13,641 nucleotides of DNA from positions 1-13,641 of the forward strand of contig CALPPJ020000011.1 of the NCBI GenBank assembly GCA_943325425.2. Reading direction: 5' to 3'. The notes under the pieces were generated by a model. The model saw only the letters and a list, made by a program, of their open reading frames with translations. It was not told the origin of the DNA and did not search any database. Positions 13,390-13,641 of this stretch are shown here, piece after piece. The position numbers and the translations under genes are program-made. The first letter of the stretch is position 1. Each line of letters starts with the position of its first letter. The stretch is from Bifidobacterium breve (lineage in GTDB: Bacteria; Actinomycetota; Acidimicrobiia; Acidimicrobiales; Ilumatobacteraceae).

Positions 13390-13641
13390 CTACCAATTCG
13401 GTAAATCAAAGTGATTTACGCCATGAATGACGCATAACAACTCGTGCAACATCCGCGCCGTTGCGCCCCAAATTGTTTCGTCATCAAGATGAAAGAAGAA
13501 CATGGGTCGATCATCTGGAACTTCAACCCGATCAAAGTTCCACCACTCCCATGAGAACGTGTCGGCTCTCACAAGTTCGGCTAGTGGCACCCACAGCGCA
13601 CGTTCAACTTCAAACGAATTGATCAACAGATCGGGCTTCTC
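13390..13641 (-). CDS. Nudix hydrolase, C-terminal part (start outside window)
   Basis: The open frame enters from the right edge and ends at TAG 13390-13392, leaving the last 83 residues. It reads FEVERALWVPLAELV, then a WEWWNFDRVEV segment, a FFFHLDDETIWGATARML stretch and LHELL. This is the C-terminal pattern of CoA pyrophosphatase-like Nudix proteins (NUDT7/8 type), where the phrase WGATARIL is highly typical. The Nudix box GX5EX7REUXEEXGU itself would lie beyond the window, so catalysis cannot be judged. The gene is followed after eight bases by the acetyltransferase gene. Confidence 0.8.
   Translation of the reverse strand, partial: EKPDLLINSFEVERALWVPLAELVRADTFSWEWWNFDRVEVPDDRPMFFFHLDDETIWGATARMLHELLCVIHGVNHFDLPNW

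Overview
The window looks like chromosome from a Gram-positive-type actinobacterium of moderate GC, plausibly an aquatic member of Acidimicrobiia. This is inference from a class E sortase, a CcmI-like TPR protein whose N-terminal region resembles actinobacterial homologues, an actinobacterial-style short RibD, frequent GTG/TTG starts and possible leaderless promoters. No rRNA, tRNA, CRISPR array, insertion sequence or prophage is visible, and no gap between genes exceeds about 100 bases.

Left part (159-6753, all minus strand): a complete cytochrome c maturation System I (Ccm) operon, transcribed right to left as ccmA-ccmB-ccmC-ccmD-ccmE-ccmF-ccmG-ccmH-ccmI. Almost every junction overlaps (ATGA, TAATG, or 8-20 base overlaps), so the genes are probably translationally coupled. 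CcmAB form the ABC transporter, CcmC and the tiny CcmD load heme on the chaperone CcmE, CcmF with CcmH and CcmI form the heme ligation module, and CcmG supplies reductant to the CXXCH cysteines. The 44-residue ccmD is easily missed because of its size. A partial unknown gene converges on the operon end at the left edge.

Middle (6827-10580): reading divergently from ccmA is a class E sortase with a disordered cytosolic N-terminus, an exported catalytic domain and a C-terminal two-helix membrane hairpin. It converges on a minus-strand alpha/beta hydrolase of the epoxide hydrolase type. That gene is in turn divergent from a group II PLP-dependent decarboxylase of the aromatic amino acid decarboxylase family. 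The short region between the hydrolase and decarboxylase holds candidate -10 boxes placed so that both mRNAs could be leaderless.

Right part (10618-13641): ribD and a monofunctional ribA (GTP cyclohydrolase II) supply early riboflavin steps, but ribB, ribE and ribH are not beside them. Then comes a small secreted phospholipase A2 with a TTG start behind a strong Shine-Dalgarno sequence. It converges on a minus-strand pair: a Nudix hydrolase cut by the window edge and a GNAT acetyltransferase. I found no clearly novel system; the most interesting points are the complete System I operon in an apparent actinobacterium, the CcmH/CcmI membrane-segment arrangement, the sortase architecture and the bacterial phospholipase A2.
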